From: Microbacterium terricola
GTDB lineage: Bacteria > Actinomycetota > Actinomycetes > Actinomycetales > Microbacteriaceae
Direction of reading: 5' to 3'
Assembly (NCBI RefSeq): GCF_027943945.1
Contig: NZ_AP027141.1
Span: forward strand, 558,001-622,000
DNA length: 64,000 nucleotides
The notes under the pieces are model-generated. The model worked only from the letters and a program-made list of their open reading frames with translations, was not told the DNA's origin and did not search any database. The stretch's first letter is position 1. Every line of letters starts with the position of its first letter. The position numbers were made by a program, and so were the translations under genes. Positions 23,631 through 33,712 of the stretch are shown piece after piece.

Positions 23631-24854
23631 ATGACCGAGGCGTACATCGTCGCCACCGCCCGCTCGCCGATCGGACGCGCCCGCAAGGGGACGCTCGCGG
23701 GGATCCGCCCCGACGACCTCGCGGCCCAGATGGTGCAGGCCGCCCTCGATCGGGTGCCGGGGCTCGACCCGGCGCGCATCGACGATCTGCTGATGGGATG
23801 CGGTCAGCCCGCCGGCGAGCAGGGCATGAACATCGCTCGGATCGTCGCGGTGCTGCTGGGCCTCGACGGTGTGCCGGGTACGACCGTCAACCGGTACTGC
23901 TCGTCCTCGCTCCAGACCACGCGGATGGCGTTCCACGCGATCAAGGCGGGCGAGGGCGACATCTTCGTGTCGGCGGGCGTCGAGTCGGTGTCGCGGTACA
24001 CGCAGGGCTCGGCGGACGTCATGCCGGGCATCTCGAACGAGAACCCCCGTTTCGCCGGGGCGATCGCCCGCACGGCGCGGCGCGCGGAGCAGGGGGCGGC
24101 CGGATGGGCCGACCCCCGCGAGGACGGAGCGCTCCCCGACCCCTACATCGCGATGGGGCAGACGGCCGAGAACGTCGCGGCTGTCCGCGGCGTGACGCGC
24201 GAGCAGCAGGACGCGTTCGCCGCCCGCTCGCAGCAGCGTGCCGAAGCGGCCATCGCGTCCGGATTCTGGGCGCGCGACATCACACCCGTGACGCTCGGCG
24301 ACGGCACGGTGGTCTCGGCCGACGACGGCCCGCGGCCGGGCGTGACGGTGGAGGCGCTGGCCGGGCTCGACCCGGTCTTCCGGCCAGACGGCACGGTCAC
24401 GGCCGGCAACTGCTGCCCGCTGAACGACGGCGCCGCCGCGCTGGTGATCGTGTCGGGCGCCGTCGTGGACGAGCTCGGGCTCAGCCCGCTCGCGCGCATC
24501 GTGTCGACCGCGGTCAGCGGGTTGTCGCCCGAGACGATGGGTCTCGGGCCGGTCGCCGCGTCGCGCGACGCGCTGCACCGCGCAGGGCTCGGCATCGACG
24601 ACATCGACCTGGTCGAGATCAACGAGGCGTTCGCGGCGCAGGTCATCCCCTCGGCACGCGACCTCGGCATCGACGACGACCGACTCAACGTGCACGGCGG
24701 GGCGATCGCCGTCGGGCATCCGTTCGGCATGACCGGCGCGCGCATCACCTCGACCCTCATCAACGGCCTGGATGCGGCCGGGGGCCGCTACGGCCTGGAG
24801 ACGATGTGCGTGGGGGGCGGCCAGGGGATGGCCATGGTGCTGGAGCGGGTCTGA
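23631..24854 (+). CDS. Acetyl-CoA C-acyltransferase (thiolase)
   Basis: This is a 407-residue degradative thiolase that cleaves 3-oxoacyl-CoA with CoA. The nucleophilic Cys is in TVNRYCSSSLQT near residue 90. The active-site His is in VGHPFGMTGARI and the second Cys in MCVGGGQGMAMVLE. The N-terminus EAYIVATARSPIGRARKGTL is typical of the family. The ATG at 23631 follows GGAGGA. It is convergent with the MaoC gene, 12 bp away. Confidence 0.9.
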   Translation: MTEAYIVATARSPIGRARKGTLAGIRPDDLAAQMVQAALDRVPGLDPARIDDLLMGCGQPAGEQGMNIARIVAVLLGLDGVPGTTVNRYCSSSLQTTRMAFHAIKAGEGDIFVSAGVESVSRYTQGSADVMPGISNENPRFAGAIARTARRAEQGAAGWADPREDGALPDPYIAMGQTAENVAAVRGVTREQQDAFAARSQQRAEAAIASGFWARDITPVTLGDGTVVSADDGPRPGVTVEALAGLDPVFRPDGTVTAGNCCPLNDGAAALVIVSGAVVDELGLSPLARIVSTAVSGLSPETMGLGPVAASRDALHRAGLGIDDIDLVEINEAFAAQVIPSARDLGIDDDRLNVHGGAIAVGHPFGMTGARITSTLINGLDAAGGRYGLETMCVGGGQGMAMVLERV

Positions 24855-24866
24855 CCCACCTGCGGA

Positions 24867-25322
24867 TCAGGCGGGGAAGAACAGGGCCAGGGTCTCCGCG
24901 ACGAGCGCGGGTCGCGAGGCGCCCTCGAGCTCGACCGTGGTGGTCATCCCGACCCGGTACCCCTGCGCGGTCTCCTCGACCGACGCGATCTCGGTGTGCG
25001 CCCGCACGCGCGAGCCGGCGGGCACGGGCTGGAGGAACCGGACCTTGTCGAGGCCGTAGTTGACCACCATCGCGGTGCCGTCGACCTCGAGCAGCCCCGC
25101 CGTCAGGTGCGGCAGCAGCGACAGGGTGAGGTACCCGTGCGCGATGGTCGCGCCGAACGGACCGGCAGCGGCCCGTTCGGCGTCGACGTGGATCCACTGG
25201 CGGTCCTCGGTGGTCTCGGCGAACGCCGTGATGCGCTCCTGCCCGACCTCGAGCCAGTCGCCGGTCGCAGACTGTCCGATCGCATCGGCGAGGGCGGCAG
25301 GAGAGGCGATCACGATGCTCAT
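24867..25322 (-). CDS. MaoC family enoyl-CoA hydratase
   Basis: This is a 151-residue hot-dog-fold hydratase. The hydratase-2 region is FAETTEDRQWIHVD (catalytic Asp/His), followed by GATIAHGYLTLSLLP. The C-terminal half has VNYGLDKVRFLQPVPAGSRVR. It hydrates trans-2-enoyl-CoA to (R)-3-hydroxyacyl-CoA. Its ATG overlaps the stop of the upstream SDR by 4 nt; it is the last gene of the ADH-SDR-MaoC operon. Confidence 0.85.
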   Translation of the reverse strand: MSIVIASPAALADAIGQSATGDWLEVGQERITAFAETTEDRQWIHVDAERAAAGPFGATIAHGYLTLSLLPHLTAGLLEVDGTAMVVNYGLDKVRFLQPVPAGSRVRAHTEIASVEETAQGYRVGMTTTVELEGASRPALVAETLALFFPA

Positions 25323-26068
25323 GCGCGGGGTCCTCCGGCCACGTAGAGCACCTGTCCGGAGACGAAGCCGGCCTCCTCCGAGCAGAAGAACGACGCGGCG
25401 GCGGCGATGTCGTCCGGCTGACCGGCACGAGCGACCGGGATCTCCTTCGCGGCGTGGGCGACGAAGTCGTCGAACCCGACACCGATGCGCTCTGCCGTCG
25501 CCCGGGTCATGTCGGTGACGATGAAACCAGGGGCGATCGCGTTTGCGGTGACGCCGTACCGGCCCAGCTCGATCGCGAGCGTCTTCGTCAGGCCCTGCAT
25601 GCCGGCCTTGGCGGCGGAGTAGTTCGCCTGCCCGCGATTGCCGAGGGCCGAGGTGCTGGAGAGGTTGACGATCCGCCCCCAGCCCGCGGCGACTTGATGC
25701 GCCTGCACCGCGCGGCTCATCAGGAATGCGCCGCGCAGATGCACGTTCATCACGGCATCCCAGTCGTCCTCGGTCATCTTGAACAGCAGGTTGTCGCGGA
25801 GGATGCCGGCGTTGTTGACGAGGATCGTCGGGGCGCCGAGCTCGTCCACGACGCGCTGGACGGCGGCCTCGACGGCCGACGCGTCGGAGACGTCGGCACC
25901 GACGGCGATCGCGGTGCCGCCCGCATCGGCGATCGCGGCGACGGTGTCGGCGCAGTGCGCGGCGTCGAGGTCGAGCACGGCGACGGCGTGGCCGTCGGCC
26001 GCGAGCCTGCGGGCGGTCGCGGCGCCGATGCCGCGGCCCGCTCCGGTGACGATGGCGGTCCTGGTCAT
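25319..26068 (-). CDS. FabG-like 3-oxoacyl reductase / hydroxyacyl-CoA dehydrogenase (SDR)
   Basis: This is a 249-residue SDR. It has the glycine motif TGAGRGIG near residue 8, the NNAG motif in LVNNAGILRDNLLFKMTEDD, a catalytic Ser in NLSSTSALG, and YxxxK as YSAAK. The C-terminus is FVSGQVLYVAGG. ILRDNLLFKM is typical of FabG-type enzymes. Beside a MaoC (R)-hydratase it probably oxidises (R)-3-hydroxyacyl-CoA to the 3-oxo form for the thiolase. The start at 26068 is supported by GAGAGG 6 nt upstream; the frame extends further but into the gap and next gene. Confidence 0.85.
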   Translation of the reverse strand: MTRTAIVTGAGRGIGAATARRLAADGHAVAVLDLDAAHCADTVAAIADAGGTAIAVGADVSDASAVEAAVQRVVDELGAPTILVNNAGILRDNLLFKMTEDDWDAVMNVHLRGAFLMSRAVQAHQVAAGWGRIVNLSSTSALGNRGQANYSAAKAGMQGLTKTLAIELGRYGVTANAIAPGFIVTDMTRATAERIGVGFDDFVAHAAKEIPVARAGQPDDIAAAASFFCSEEAGFVSGQVLYVAGGPRA

Positions 26069-26085
26069 GGGGTTCCTCTCGGTGG

Positions 26086-27192
26086 TCAGAAGGTGATGAG
26101 CTGGCGCAGCTCGCCGCCGGCGGCGAGACGGTCCATCGCGGCGTCGATGTCGTCGAGCCGGATGCGCGATGACACCAGGCGCTCCAGCGGCAGCCGGCCC
26201 GCGCGCCACAGGTCGACGTAGCGGGGGATGTCGCGGCTGGGCACGGCGGAGCCCAGATAGCTGCCGACGATCGTGCGCGCCTCGGCGGTGAGGGTGAGCG
26301 GTGACACCGCCGCGCGGGCGTCGGGCGCGGGCAGCCCGACCGTGACCGTGGTGCCCCCCGGCGCGGTCAGTGCGAGCGCGGTCTCGAAGGCGCGGGCGGC
26401 ACCCGCCGCCTCGATCACCAGGGGAGCGCGGATGCTGCGCTCCACCGCCTCCGCGGGGCTCAGCGCCTCCGCGGCGCCGAGGCTGCGGGCGAGGTCGAGC
26501 TTGGCGTCGAGCGCGTCGACGCCCACGACCTCGTGCCCGAGCGCTGCGGCGACGAGCAGCGCCGCCATGCCGACGCCGCCGAGTCCGACGACGACGACCG
26601 GATCACCGGGTGCGGGGCGTCCGGCGTTGATGACGGCACCGCCGCCGGTCAGCACCGCGCAGCCGAGGAGCGCGGCGATCTCCGCGGGCACATCCGCCGG
26701 CACCGGGACCACCGAGGTGCGGCTCACCACGGCGTGGGTGGCGAACGCGCTCACGCCCAGATGGTGGTGCACGTCCTGCCCGGCTTCGCCGCGGTGCAGG
26801 CGGATTCCGCCGCCGACGAGCGTGCCGGCGCCGTTGGCCGCGCTCCCGGGTACGCAGGGCAGCCGGCCGTCGGTGCGGCACCCGTCGCACGTGCCGCACC
26901 GCGGCAGGAAGGTCATCACGACGCGGGTGCCCACGTCGAGGTCGGCGACGTCGGGCCCGACCGCTTCCACGATCCCGGCCGCCTCATGCCCGAGCAGCAT
27001 CGGGGTGGGTCGCTCGCGGTTGCCGTCGACGACGCTGAGGTCGGAATGGCAGACGCCGGCAGACTCGATCCGGACCAGCACTTCGCCGGCGCCCGGCGGG
27101 TCGAGATCGAGCGGACCGACCGTGAACGGACGCGACTGCGCGTAGGGCGCGCTGGCGCCCGTGCGCTCGAGCACGGCTCCGATGATGCGCAT
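26086..27192 (-). CDS. Zinc-dependent alcohol dehydrogenase (class III-like MDR)
   Basis: This is a 368-residue medium-chain dehydrogenase with both zinc sites. Catalytic ligands are Cys in SAGVCHSDLSV and His/Glu in GHEAAGIVE. Structural-zinc cysteines are in PRCGTCDGCRTDGRLPC. The nucleotide-binding motif is VVGLGGVGMAALLVA. It oxidises an alcohol with NAD. MRIIGAVLERTG at 27192 follows AAGGAGG. It is the first gene of the operon with the SDR and MaoC genes and is divergent from the serine hydrolase through a shared promoter. The substrate may be an acyclic alcohol feeding the acyl-CoA pathway. Confidence 0.85.
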   Translation of the reverse strand: MRIIGAVLERTGASAPYAQSRPFTVGPLDLDPPGAGEVLVRIESAGVCHSDLSVVDGNRERPTPMLLGHEAAGIVEAVGPDVADLDVGTRVVMTFLPRCGTCDGCRTDGRLPCVPGSAANGAGTLVGGGIRLHRGEAGQDVHHHLGVSAFATHAVVSRTSVVPVPADVPAEIAALLGCAVLTGGGAVINAGRPAPGDPVVVVGLGGVGMAALLVAAALGHEVVGVDALDAKLDLARSLGAAEALSPAEAVERSIRAPLVIEAAGAARAFETALALTAPGGTTVTVGLPAPDARAAVSPLTLTAEARTIVGSYLGSAVPSRDIPRYVDLWRAGRLPLERLVSSRIRLDDIDAAMDRLAAGGELRQLITF

Positions 27193-27232
27193 CCGGCCTC
27201 CTTCGTCGGGCGTCGTCGCACCGGCAGTGACC

Positions 27233-27256
27233 AGCATACCGACTGTGCGGTATGCT
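27233..27256 (+). promoter_or_regulatory. Bidirectional promoter with TetR-type operator, copy d
   Basis: Perfect 9-bp arms AGCATACCG (27233-27241) and CGGTATGCT (27248-27256) surround a 6-bp core. Each arm contains a -10 box TATGCT on its own strand. One bound dimer at 27236-27253 could shut both the alcohol dehydrogenase (minus) and serine hydrolase (plus) promoters. Confidence 0.75.
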
Positions 27257-27307
27257 CTCGAATCGAGCCTCGACGATGAGGCGCGCGACCCCGCAGAGGA
27301 GCACTCG

Positions 27308-28465
27308 ATGACGAGCATCCCGACCACTGAGATCCCCCTCGACGGCAGTGCCGAGGATCGCTTCGCGGGCGTGCGCGAGGAGTTCGCACGTCGGTTCGCC
27401 ACAGGGGAGGAGCTCGGCGCCTCGCTCGTCGTGCTCGTCGACGGCCGGCCGGCGGTCGACCTGTGGGGCGGCTGGAGCGACCAGGATCGGACGCGCCCAT
27501 GGGAGCGCGACACGCTCACGAACGTCTGGTCGATCTCCAAGACGGTCTCGACCCTGGCCGCGCTCGTGCTGATCGATCGGGGGCAGCTCGATCCTGAGCG
27601 ACCGGTCGCCGATTACTGGCCGGAGTTCGCCGCCGCCGGCAAGGAGGGCGTGCTCGTCAAGCACGTCCTGATGCACACGTCCGGGGTGTCGGGGTGGGCG
27701 CAGCCCGTGACCGCCGCCGACATCCTCGACGTGGAGGGTGCCGCGGCCCGCCTCGCGGCGCAGCCCGCCTGGTGGCCGGCGGGCGCAGCATCCGGCTATC
27801 ACCTCCTCGACTACGGCCACCTCGTCGGCGAGATCGTGCGCAGGGTCAGCGGCAGGTCGCTCGGCGCGTTCGTGGCCGACGAGCTGACCGGCCCGCTCGG
27901 CGCGGACTTCTGGCTGGGACTGCCCGACAGCGAGGAGCACCGCGTCAGCGATGTCGTCCCGCCGCCGCCGTCGCAGATCGACCTGTCGGCGCTTCCTCCC
28001 GATTCGCCCGCCTTCAAGACGTTCACCGGGCCCCCGCTCGAGGCGGAGCTCACCTGGACCAGGCCGTGGCGGGCCGCCGGGATCGGCGGGGCGGGCGGCC
28101 AGGGCAACGCCCGCTCGGTCGCGCGGCTGAACGCGCTCATCGCGGGTCGCGGCGAGGTGGACGGCGTCCGTCTGCTCTCTCCGGACACCGTCGGGCGGGT
28201 CTTCGCAGAGCACACCGACGGCATCGATCTGGTCCTCGGCATGCCCCTGCGGTTCGGGCTCGGCTATGCCGTCCCGCACCCGGCCAGCACACCGTACCTG
28301 CCGGAGGGCGCCGTCGCGTTCTGGGGCGGATGGGGCGGGTCGCTCGTCGTCGCCGACGCAGACCGCGGGCTCACCATCGCCTACGTCATGAACAAGATGT
28401 CGTCGGGCATCATCGGGTCGGACCGGTCGCGCGCCTACGCCGAGGCGGTCTACGCCGCGCTCTGA
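27308..28465 (+). CDS. Serine hydrolase (beta-lactamase/family VIII esterase)
   Basis: This is a 385-residue protein of the serine beta-lactamase-like fold, also seen in family VIII carboxylesterases. The nucleophile motif S-x-x-K is SISK in NVWSISKTVS near residue 80. The Tyr-containing second motif is YHLLDYGH. The third KTG-like box appears replaced by WGGWGGS. There is no signal peptide, so an intracellular esterase is more likely than a beta-lactamase. The ATG at 27308 follows AGAGGAG. Sharing operator d suggests it releases an acid or alcohol from an ester that the neighbouring dehydrogenase then uses. Confidence 0.8.
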   Translation: MTSIPTTEIPLDGSAEDRFAGVREEFARRFATGEELGASLVVLVDGRPAVDLWGGWSDQDRTRPWERDTLTNVWSISKTVSTLAALVLIDRGQLDPERPVADYWPEFAAAGKEGVLVKHVLMHTSGVSGWAQPVTAADILDVEGAAARLAAQPAWWPAGAASGYHLLDYGHLVGEIVRRVSGRSLGAFVADELTGPLGADFWLGLPDSEEHRVSDVVPPPPSQIDLSALPPDSPAFKTFTGPPLEAELTWTRPWRAAGIGGAGGQGNARSVARLNALIAGRGEVDGVRLLSPDTVGRVFAEHTDGIDLVLGMPLRFGLGYAVPHPASTPYLPEGAVAFWGGWGGSLVVADADRGLTIAYVMNKMSSGIIGSDRSRAYAEAVYAAL

Positions 28466-28473
28466 GGGTGCCG

Positions 28474-29160
28474 TCAGTCGTCGAGGCGGGCCTGCACGCG
28501 GCGGGCGACCTCCGCGACGGGCATCCGGCGCGGGAACACCGCCACCACGACATCGTCCGGTGCGGTGGTGCCGTCGTCGGGCAGGACGCCGAAGCGTCGC
28601 CGCACGTCGTCGAGGGCGGCGCGGAGCACCGAGACCGGCACCTTCCGCTGACCGCGGAGCAGCTGGCGCAGCACGTGGTTGTGCACCGCGGTCACCAGCG
28701 CGGCGAACCCGACGGCGTCGAGCGGATCGATGCCGGGCAGCGACCCCCGCAGATAGTCGTCGAACAGCCGCTCGTAGCGGAACACGGTGACGATCTCGCG
28801 CTCGCGCAGCACCGGCACCTCACGCACGACGGCGTAGCGACGGCGGGCGAGCTCCGGGTCGGCGGCGAAGTGGGTGTAGACCAGCTCGGACGCCTCGCAC
28901 ACGGCGGCCCACGGGTCGGCGTGCGACTGGGCGAGGTAGTCGCGGAGGCGCTCGAGCTGCACCTCATGATCGGCGAACACCACGTCGTCCTTGCCGCCGA
29001 ACTGGCGGAAGAACGTCGAGCGCGAGATGCCCGCGGCCCGTGCGATCTGATCGACCGACGTCGCCTCGAACCCCTGCGTCGCGAACAGCTCGAGGGCGGC
29101 ACCGATCACGGCCGCGCGGGATGCGGCCGGGGAGGTGAGGCTGGCAGCGGTGTCGGACAT
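28474..29160 (-). CDS. TetR family transcriptional regulator
   Basis: This is a 228-residue regulator. The helix-turn-helix is ALELFATQGFEATSVDQIARAAGISRSTFFRQFGGKDDVV at about residues 20-60. The C-terminal domain carries RREIVTVFRYERLFDDYL-like helices and a long Asp-rich end. It is convergent with the serine hydrolase, with an 8-bp gap. A TAGGCT box lies 9 nt before its ATG. It could be the repressor of the ACCG-type regulon instead of the TetR at 9734; sequence alone does not decide. Confidence 0.8.
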   Translation of the reverse strand: MSDTAASLTSPAASRAAVIGAALELFATQGFEATSVDQIARAAGISRSTFFRQFGGKDDVVFADHEVQLERLRDYLAQSHADPWAAVCEASELVYTHFAADPELARRRYAVVREVPVLREREIVTVFRYERLFDDYLRGSLPGIDPLDAVGFAALVTAVHNHVLRQLLRGQRKVPVSVLRAALDDVRRRFGVLPDDGTTAPDDVVVAVFPRRMPVAEVARRVQARLDD

Positions 29161-29486
29161 CTCGGGGAGAGCCTAGTGGTCGGGTCGGCCCAGGTCACCG
29201 CGCCCGCCGCCGTGTTCGACAGCGCGCATCGTCGAGCCCGATCGCCGACCACACCCTGTGCTGCCGAGCCCACCGCCTGCGCACGGTGCCGACGCAGCCG
29301 GCTCGGCAATTCCGGGTGGGGTCGGCGGTGGCTGGCGGGCGAGGGCCGCGCATCCTGACCGGAACCATCCTGCGGTCATGGGCTCACAGACTCGGGTAGT
29401 AGGCTTTCAGACTGGTCGAGATATCTCGACATCAAGACGTTTTTCACGTCATCCCACCTCATCGCCCCAGCGGAGGACTGCGAACT
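29161..29486. other. Gene-free 326-bp gap between TetR and sucC
   Basis: It contains the TAGGCT box of the TetR gene (minus strand, 29170-29175) and a 9-bp inverted repeat TGCCGAGCC/GGCTCGGCA (29262-29270 and 29300-29308). The sucC promoter and palindromes lie at 29400-29440. Open frames crossing it have no coding character. I see nothing else in it. Confidence 0.6.
29400..29440 (+). promoter_or_regulatory. sucC promoter with overlapping palindromes (MarR-like)
   Basis: The -10 box TAGGCT is at 29400-29405, about 82 bp before the start codon. Just downstream, at the expected transcription start, is the perfect 16-bp palindrome GTCGAGATATCTCGAC (29415-29430). It overlaps a second imperfect one, TCTCGACATCAAGA (29424-29437). 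Such TCTYGA half-sites resemble MarR-family operators. The regulator is not in the window. Confidence 0.55.
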
Positions 29487-31578
<2,092 letters not shown>

Positions 31579-31594
31579 GCGGCCGGAGACACGA

Positions 31595-31630
31595 ACGAAG
31601 GGGCGGATGCTGCAGCATCCGCCCCTTCGT
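31595..31630. terminator. Perfect 36-bp palindromic terminator between sucD and tautomerase gene
   Basis: Arms of 18 bp (ACGAAGGGGCGGATGCTG and its exact complement) meet with no spacer and are followed by CGTTT. It lies 16 bp after the sucD stop codon and 11 bp from the convergent gene end. It can serve both strands. Confidence 0.85.
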
Positions 31631-31641
31631 CGTTTCACGCG

Positions 31642-31866
31642 TCAGGCGCCGCCGAACCGCGACACCACCGCCGAGCGCGAGTCGTCCTCGCTCGCGAGCA
31701 CTCCGCCGTTGGCGACGAAGTCGGCCGCGACCTCCTCGAACATGATGCGCACGTCCTGCTGACGGGCGCCGAGCGCCTCGACGGCGGCCTGCGTCACCTG
31801 GGCGGCGAAGTCACGGCGCTGGTCGACGGTGCGTCCTGGCAGCAGTTCGACTCGGATGTTGGGCAT
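31642..31866 (-). CDS. 4-oxalocrotonate tautomerase family enzyme
   Basis: This is a 74-residue protein. After removal of Met the N-terminal Pro of MPNIRVELLPGRT would be the catalytic base of the tautomerase superfamily. The helix RRDFAAQVTQAAVEALG and VRIMFEEVAADFVANGG fit the fold; the family is usually 60-75 residues. It probably ketonises an enol intermediate. It lies 10 bp downstream of the IclR gene, likely in the same transcript, which suggests a link to sugar-acid catabolism. Confidence 0.8.
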   Translation of the reverse strand: MPNIRVELLPGRTVDQRRDFAAQVTQAAVEALGARQQDVRIMFEEVAADFVANGGVLASEDDSRSAVVSRFGGA

Positions 31867-31876
31867 GGCGGTCCTC

Positions 31877-32668
31877 CTAGATCGCGTGGGAACGTCGGCC
31901 GCCGAACTGGCGGCTCAGGGTGTCACGGGCGGTGAGCAGCAGGTCGACGATCGTCTGCTCCTTCTCCTCGTCGAGGCGGGCGACGGGCACCGAGCAGCTG
32001 ATCGCGTCCTTCGCGGGCGACTGGAACGGCAGCGTGACGGCGAAGCACCGCATCCCGATCCCGGCCTCCTGCGCGTCGATCGCGTACCCCTGCTCGCGCA
32101 CCTCGGCGAGATGGTCGATCAGCTCGTCGCGGGTCGTGATGGTGAACGGCGTGGTTCCCGCGAGCGTGGCGGGCAGCAGGCTGCGCACGGTGTCATCCGG
32201 CAGCTCGGCGAGCATCGCCTTGCCGAGCGCGGTGGCGTGCGCCGGCAGTCGGCGGCCGATCGCCGAGAACATGCGCAGCGGGTGCACCGACTCGCGCTTG
32301 GCCATATAGACCACATCAGGCGCCTCGAGCCGCGCGAGGTGCACGGTCTCTCCCGTCGCCGCGGCGAGGGAGTCCATCGTGTCGGAGGTGCGGATCACCA
32401 CCGGGTCCTGGTCGACGTAGGACGAGCCGATCAGCAGCGCGCTCATCCCGAGGCGGTAGTGGGATCGGCTGGCGTCGGCCTCCACCCAGCCGCGATGCTC
32501 GAGGGTGCGCAGGATGCTGTGCAGGCTGCTCTTCGGGATGCCCAGGCGCGTCGCCATCTCGGCAAGACCCGCTCCTCCCGAGGCCAGGCTCTCCAGGATC
32601 TCCAGCGTGCGGTCCGCGGACTTCACCGGCACGAAGTCGACCTCGTCCTCTGGAATCGGCTCGACCAT
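31877..32668 (-). CDS. IclR family regulator (KdgR-like)
   Basis: This is a 263-residue regulator. The winged helix-turn-helix is at about residues 15-75 (SADRTLEILESLASGGAGLAEMATRLGIPKSSLHSILRTLEHRGWV). The ligand-binding domain has ALGKAMLAELPDD and an effector-pocket region RCFAVTLPFQSPAKDAISCSVPV. The start at 32668 (MVEPIPEDE) follows AGAGGGG; upstream in-frame starts lack a ribosome site. It is divergent from the kdgK operon, so it most likely controls that operon in response to 2-keto-3-deoxygluconate or a related acid. Confidence 0.83.
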   Translation of the reverse strand: MVEPIPEDEVDFVPVKSADRTLEILESLASGGAGLAEMATRLGIPKSSLHSILRTLEHRGWVEADASRSHYRLGMSALLIGSSYVDQDPVVIRTSDTMDSLAAATGETVHLARLEAPDVVYMAKRESVHPLRMFSAIGRRLPAHATALGKAMLAELPDDTVRSLLPATLAGTTPFTITTRDELIDHLAEVREQGYAIDAQEAGIGMRCFAVTLPFQSPAKDAISCSVPVARLDEEKEQTIVDLLLTARDTLSRQFGGRRSHAI

Positions 32669-32779
32669 CTGCACCCCTCTCACGTTCATGTACTCGAACG
32701 AGATTCTCATACTTGACTCGCTGTTGACCATACCCTAGCGTCATCCGTACAAGTCAGAGAACACCGTTCAAGGATGTAG
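32669..32779 (+). promoter_or_regulatory. kdgK operon promoter and IclR intergenic region
   Basis: A -35 box TTGACT (32713-32718) and -10 box TAGCGT (32736-32741) are 17 bp apart and read toward kdgK. The inverted repeat CGTTCAT/TCGAACG (32683-32689 and 32694-32700) near the IclR start is a candidate operator. Confidence 0.6.
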
Positions 32780-33712
32780 ATGGATCTCCTCACTCTCGGC
32801 GAAGCACTGATCTGCTTCGACAGCGGCGACGACACGCTCGACGCGACCGGCGTCGTGCGCAAGTACGTCGTGGGCGCAGAGAGCAACGTCGCGATCGGCC
32901 TCGCCCGCCTCGGGCACTCCTCCGCCTACGTCGGACGGGTGGGCCGCGATTCGCTGGGCACCGAGATCGCTCGCACCCTGCGCGGCGAGGGTGTCGATGT
33001 GACCCACATCACCCGGCACGCCGGCGCGGCCACCGGCATCCTCCTCAAGGAGCGCCTGCGCAACGGCCGCACGGAGATCACGTACCACCGGGCCGGCTCC
33101 GCAGGCTCCGGGCTCTCCGTCGACGACCTGCCCGCCGACTTCGCGGGCGTGCGTCGGCTGCACGTCACCGGCATCACCCTCCACCTGAGCGCCGCCGCGC
33201 GCGCCGCCGTGCTCGAGGCGATGCGCCGGGCGCAGGCGGCGGGATGCCGGGTCAGCCTCGACGCCAACTTCCGCCGCAAGCTCGCGACGCGCGACGAACT
33301 CGCCGGCGCGTTCGCCGAGGCTGCCGCCCTCGCCGATGACGTGCTCCTCGGCCGCGCCGAGGCCGCCCTGTGCGCAGGGTCGGACGACGACGCCGCCGTC
33401 GAGGCGTTCGCGCGAGGACTCGGGGTGGAGACGGTCGTCGTCAAGGGACGTCAGGGCGGCGCACGCGCCTACGCCGGCGGCACGGTGGTCGAATCGACGG
33501 CTCTGCCGACGACCGTCGTCGACCCGGTCGGAGCGGGCGACGGGTTCGCCGTCGGCTACCTGCACGCGCTCCTGCACGGAGGCTCACTGCGCGACGCCCT
33601 CGAGATGGGCGGCCGGGTGTCGGCAAAAGTCATCGGCCGGCGCGGCGACTATCACGGGCTCCCGTTCCCCGAGGACCTCGATGCGCACACCACCGCGGGG
33701 GTGACCCGATGA
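32780..33712 (+). CDS. kdgK: 2-dehydro-3-deoxygluconokinase (PfkB family)
   Basis: This is a 310-residue ribokinase-family sugar kinase that phosphorylates 2-keto-3-deoxygluconate at O6. The substrate region is VVGAESNVAIGLARLGHSSAYVGRVGRDSLG. The C-terminal PfkB signature DPVGAGDGFAVGYLHAL carries the catalytic Asp. The next genes (eda, kduI, kduD) fix the substrate: the set converts 5-keto-4-deoxyuronate to KDG, KDPG, and then pyruvate plus glyceraldehyde-3-phosphate. It overlaps eda by 4 nt. Confidence 0.87.
   Translation: MDLLTLGEALICFDSGDDTLDATGVVRKYVVGAESNVAIGLARLGHSSAYVGRVGRDSLGTEIARTLRGEGVDVTHITRHAGAATGILLKERLRNGRTEITYHRAGSAGSGLSVDDLPADFAGVRRLHVTGITLHLSAAARAAVLEAMRRAQAAGCRVSLDANFRRKLATRDELAGAFAEAAALADDVLLGRAEAALCAGSDDDAAVEAFARGLGVETVVVKGRQGGARAYAGGTVVESTALPTTVVDPVGAGDGFAVGYLHALLHGGSLRDALEMGGRVSAKVIGRRGDYHGLPFPEDLDAHTTAGVTR

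Noticed and set aside
27308..28465. Annotation of the serine hydrolase as a secreted beta-lactamase
   Set aside because: There is no signal peptide, the KTG box is replaced, and the operon context is acid/alcohol metabolism.
29317..29400. Possible small gene in the gap before sucC
   Set aside because: Frames crossing it are short, Arg/Pro-rich and without a ribosome site; the area is better explained by promoter elements.
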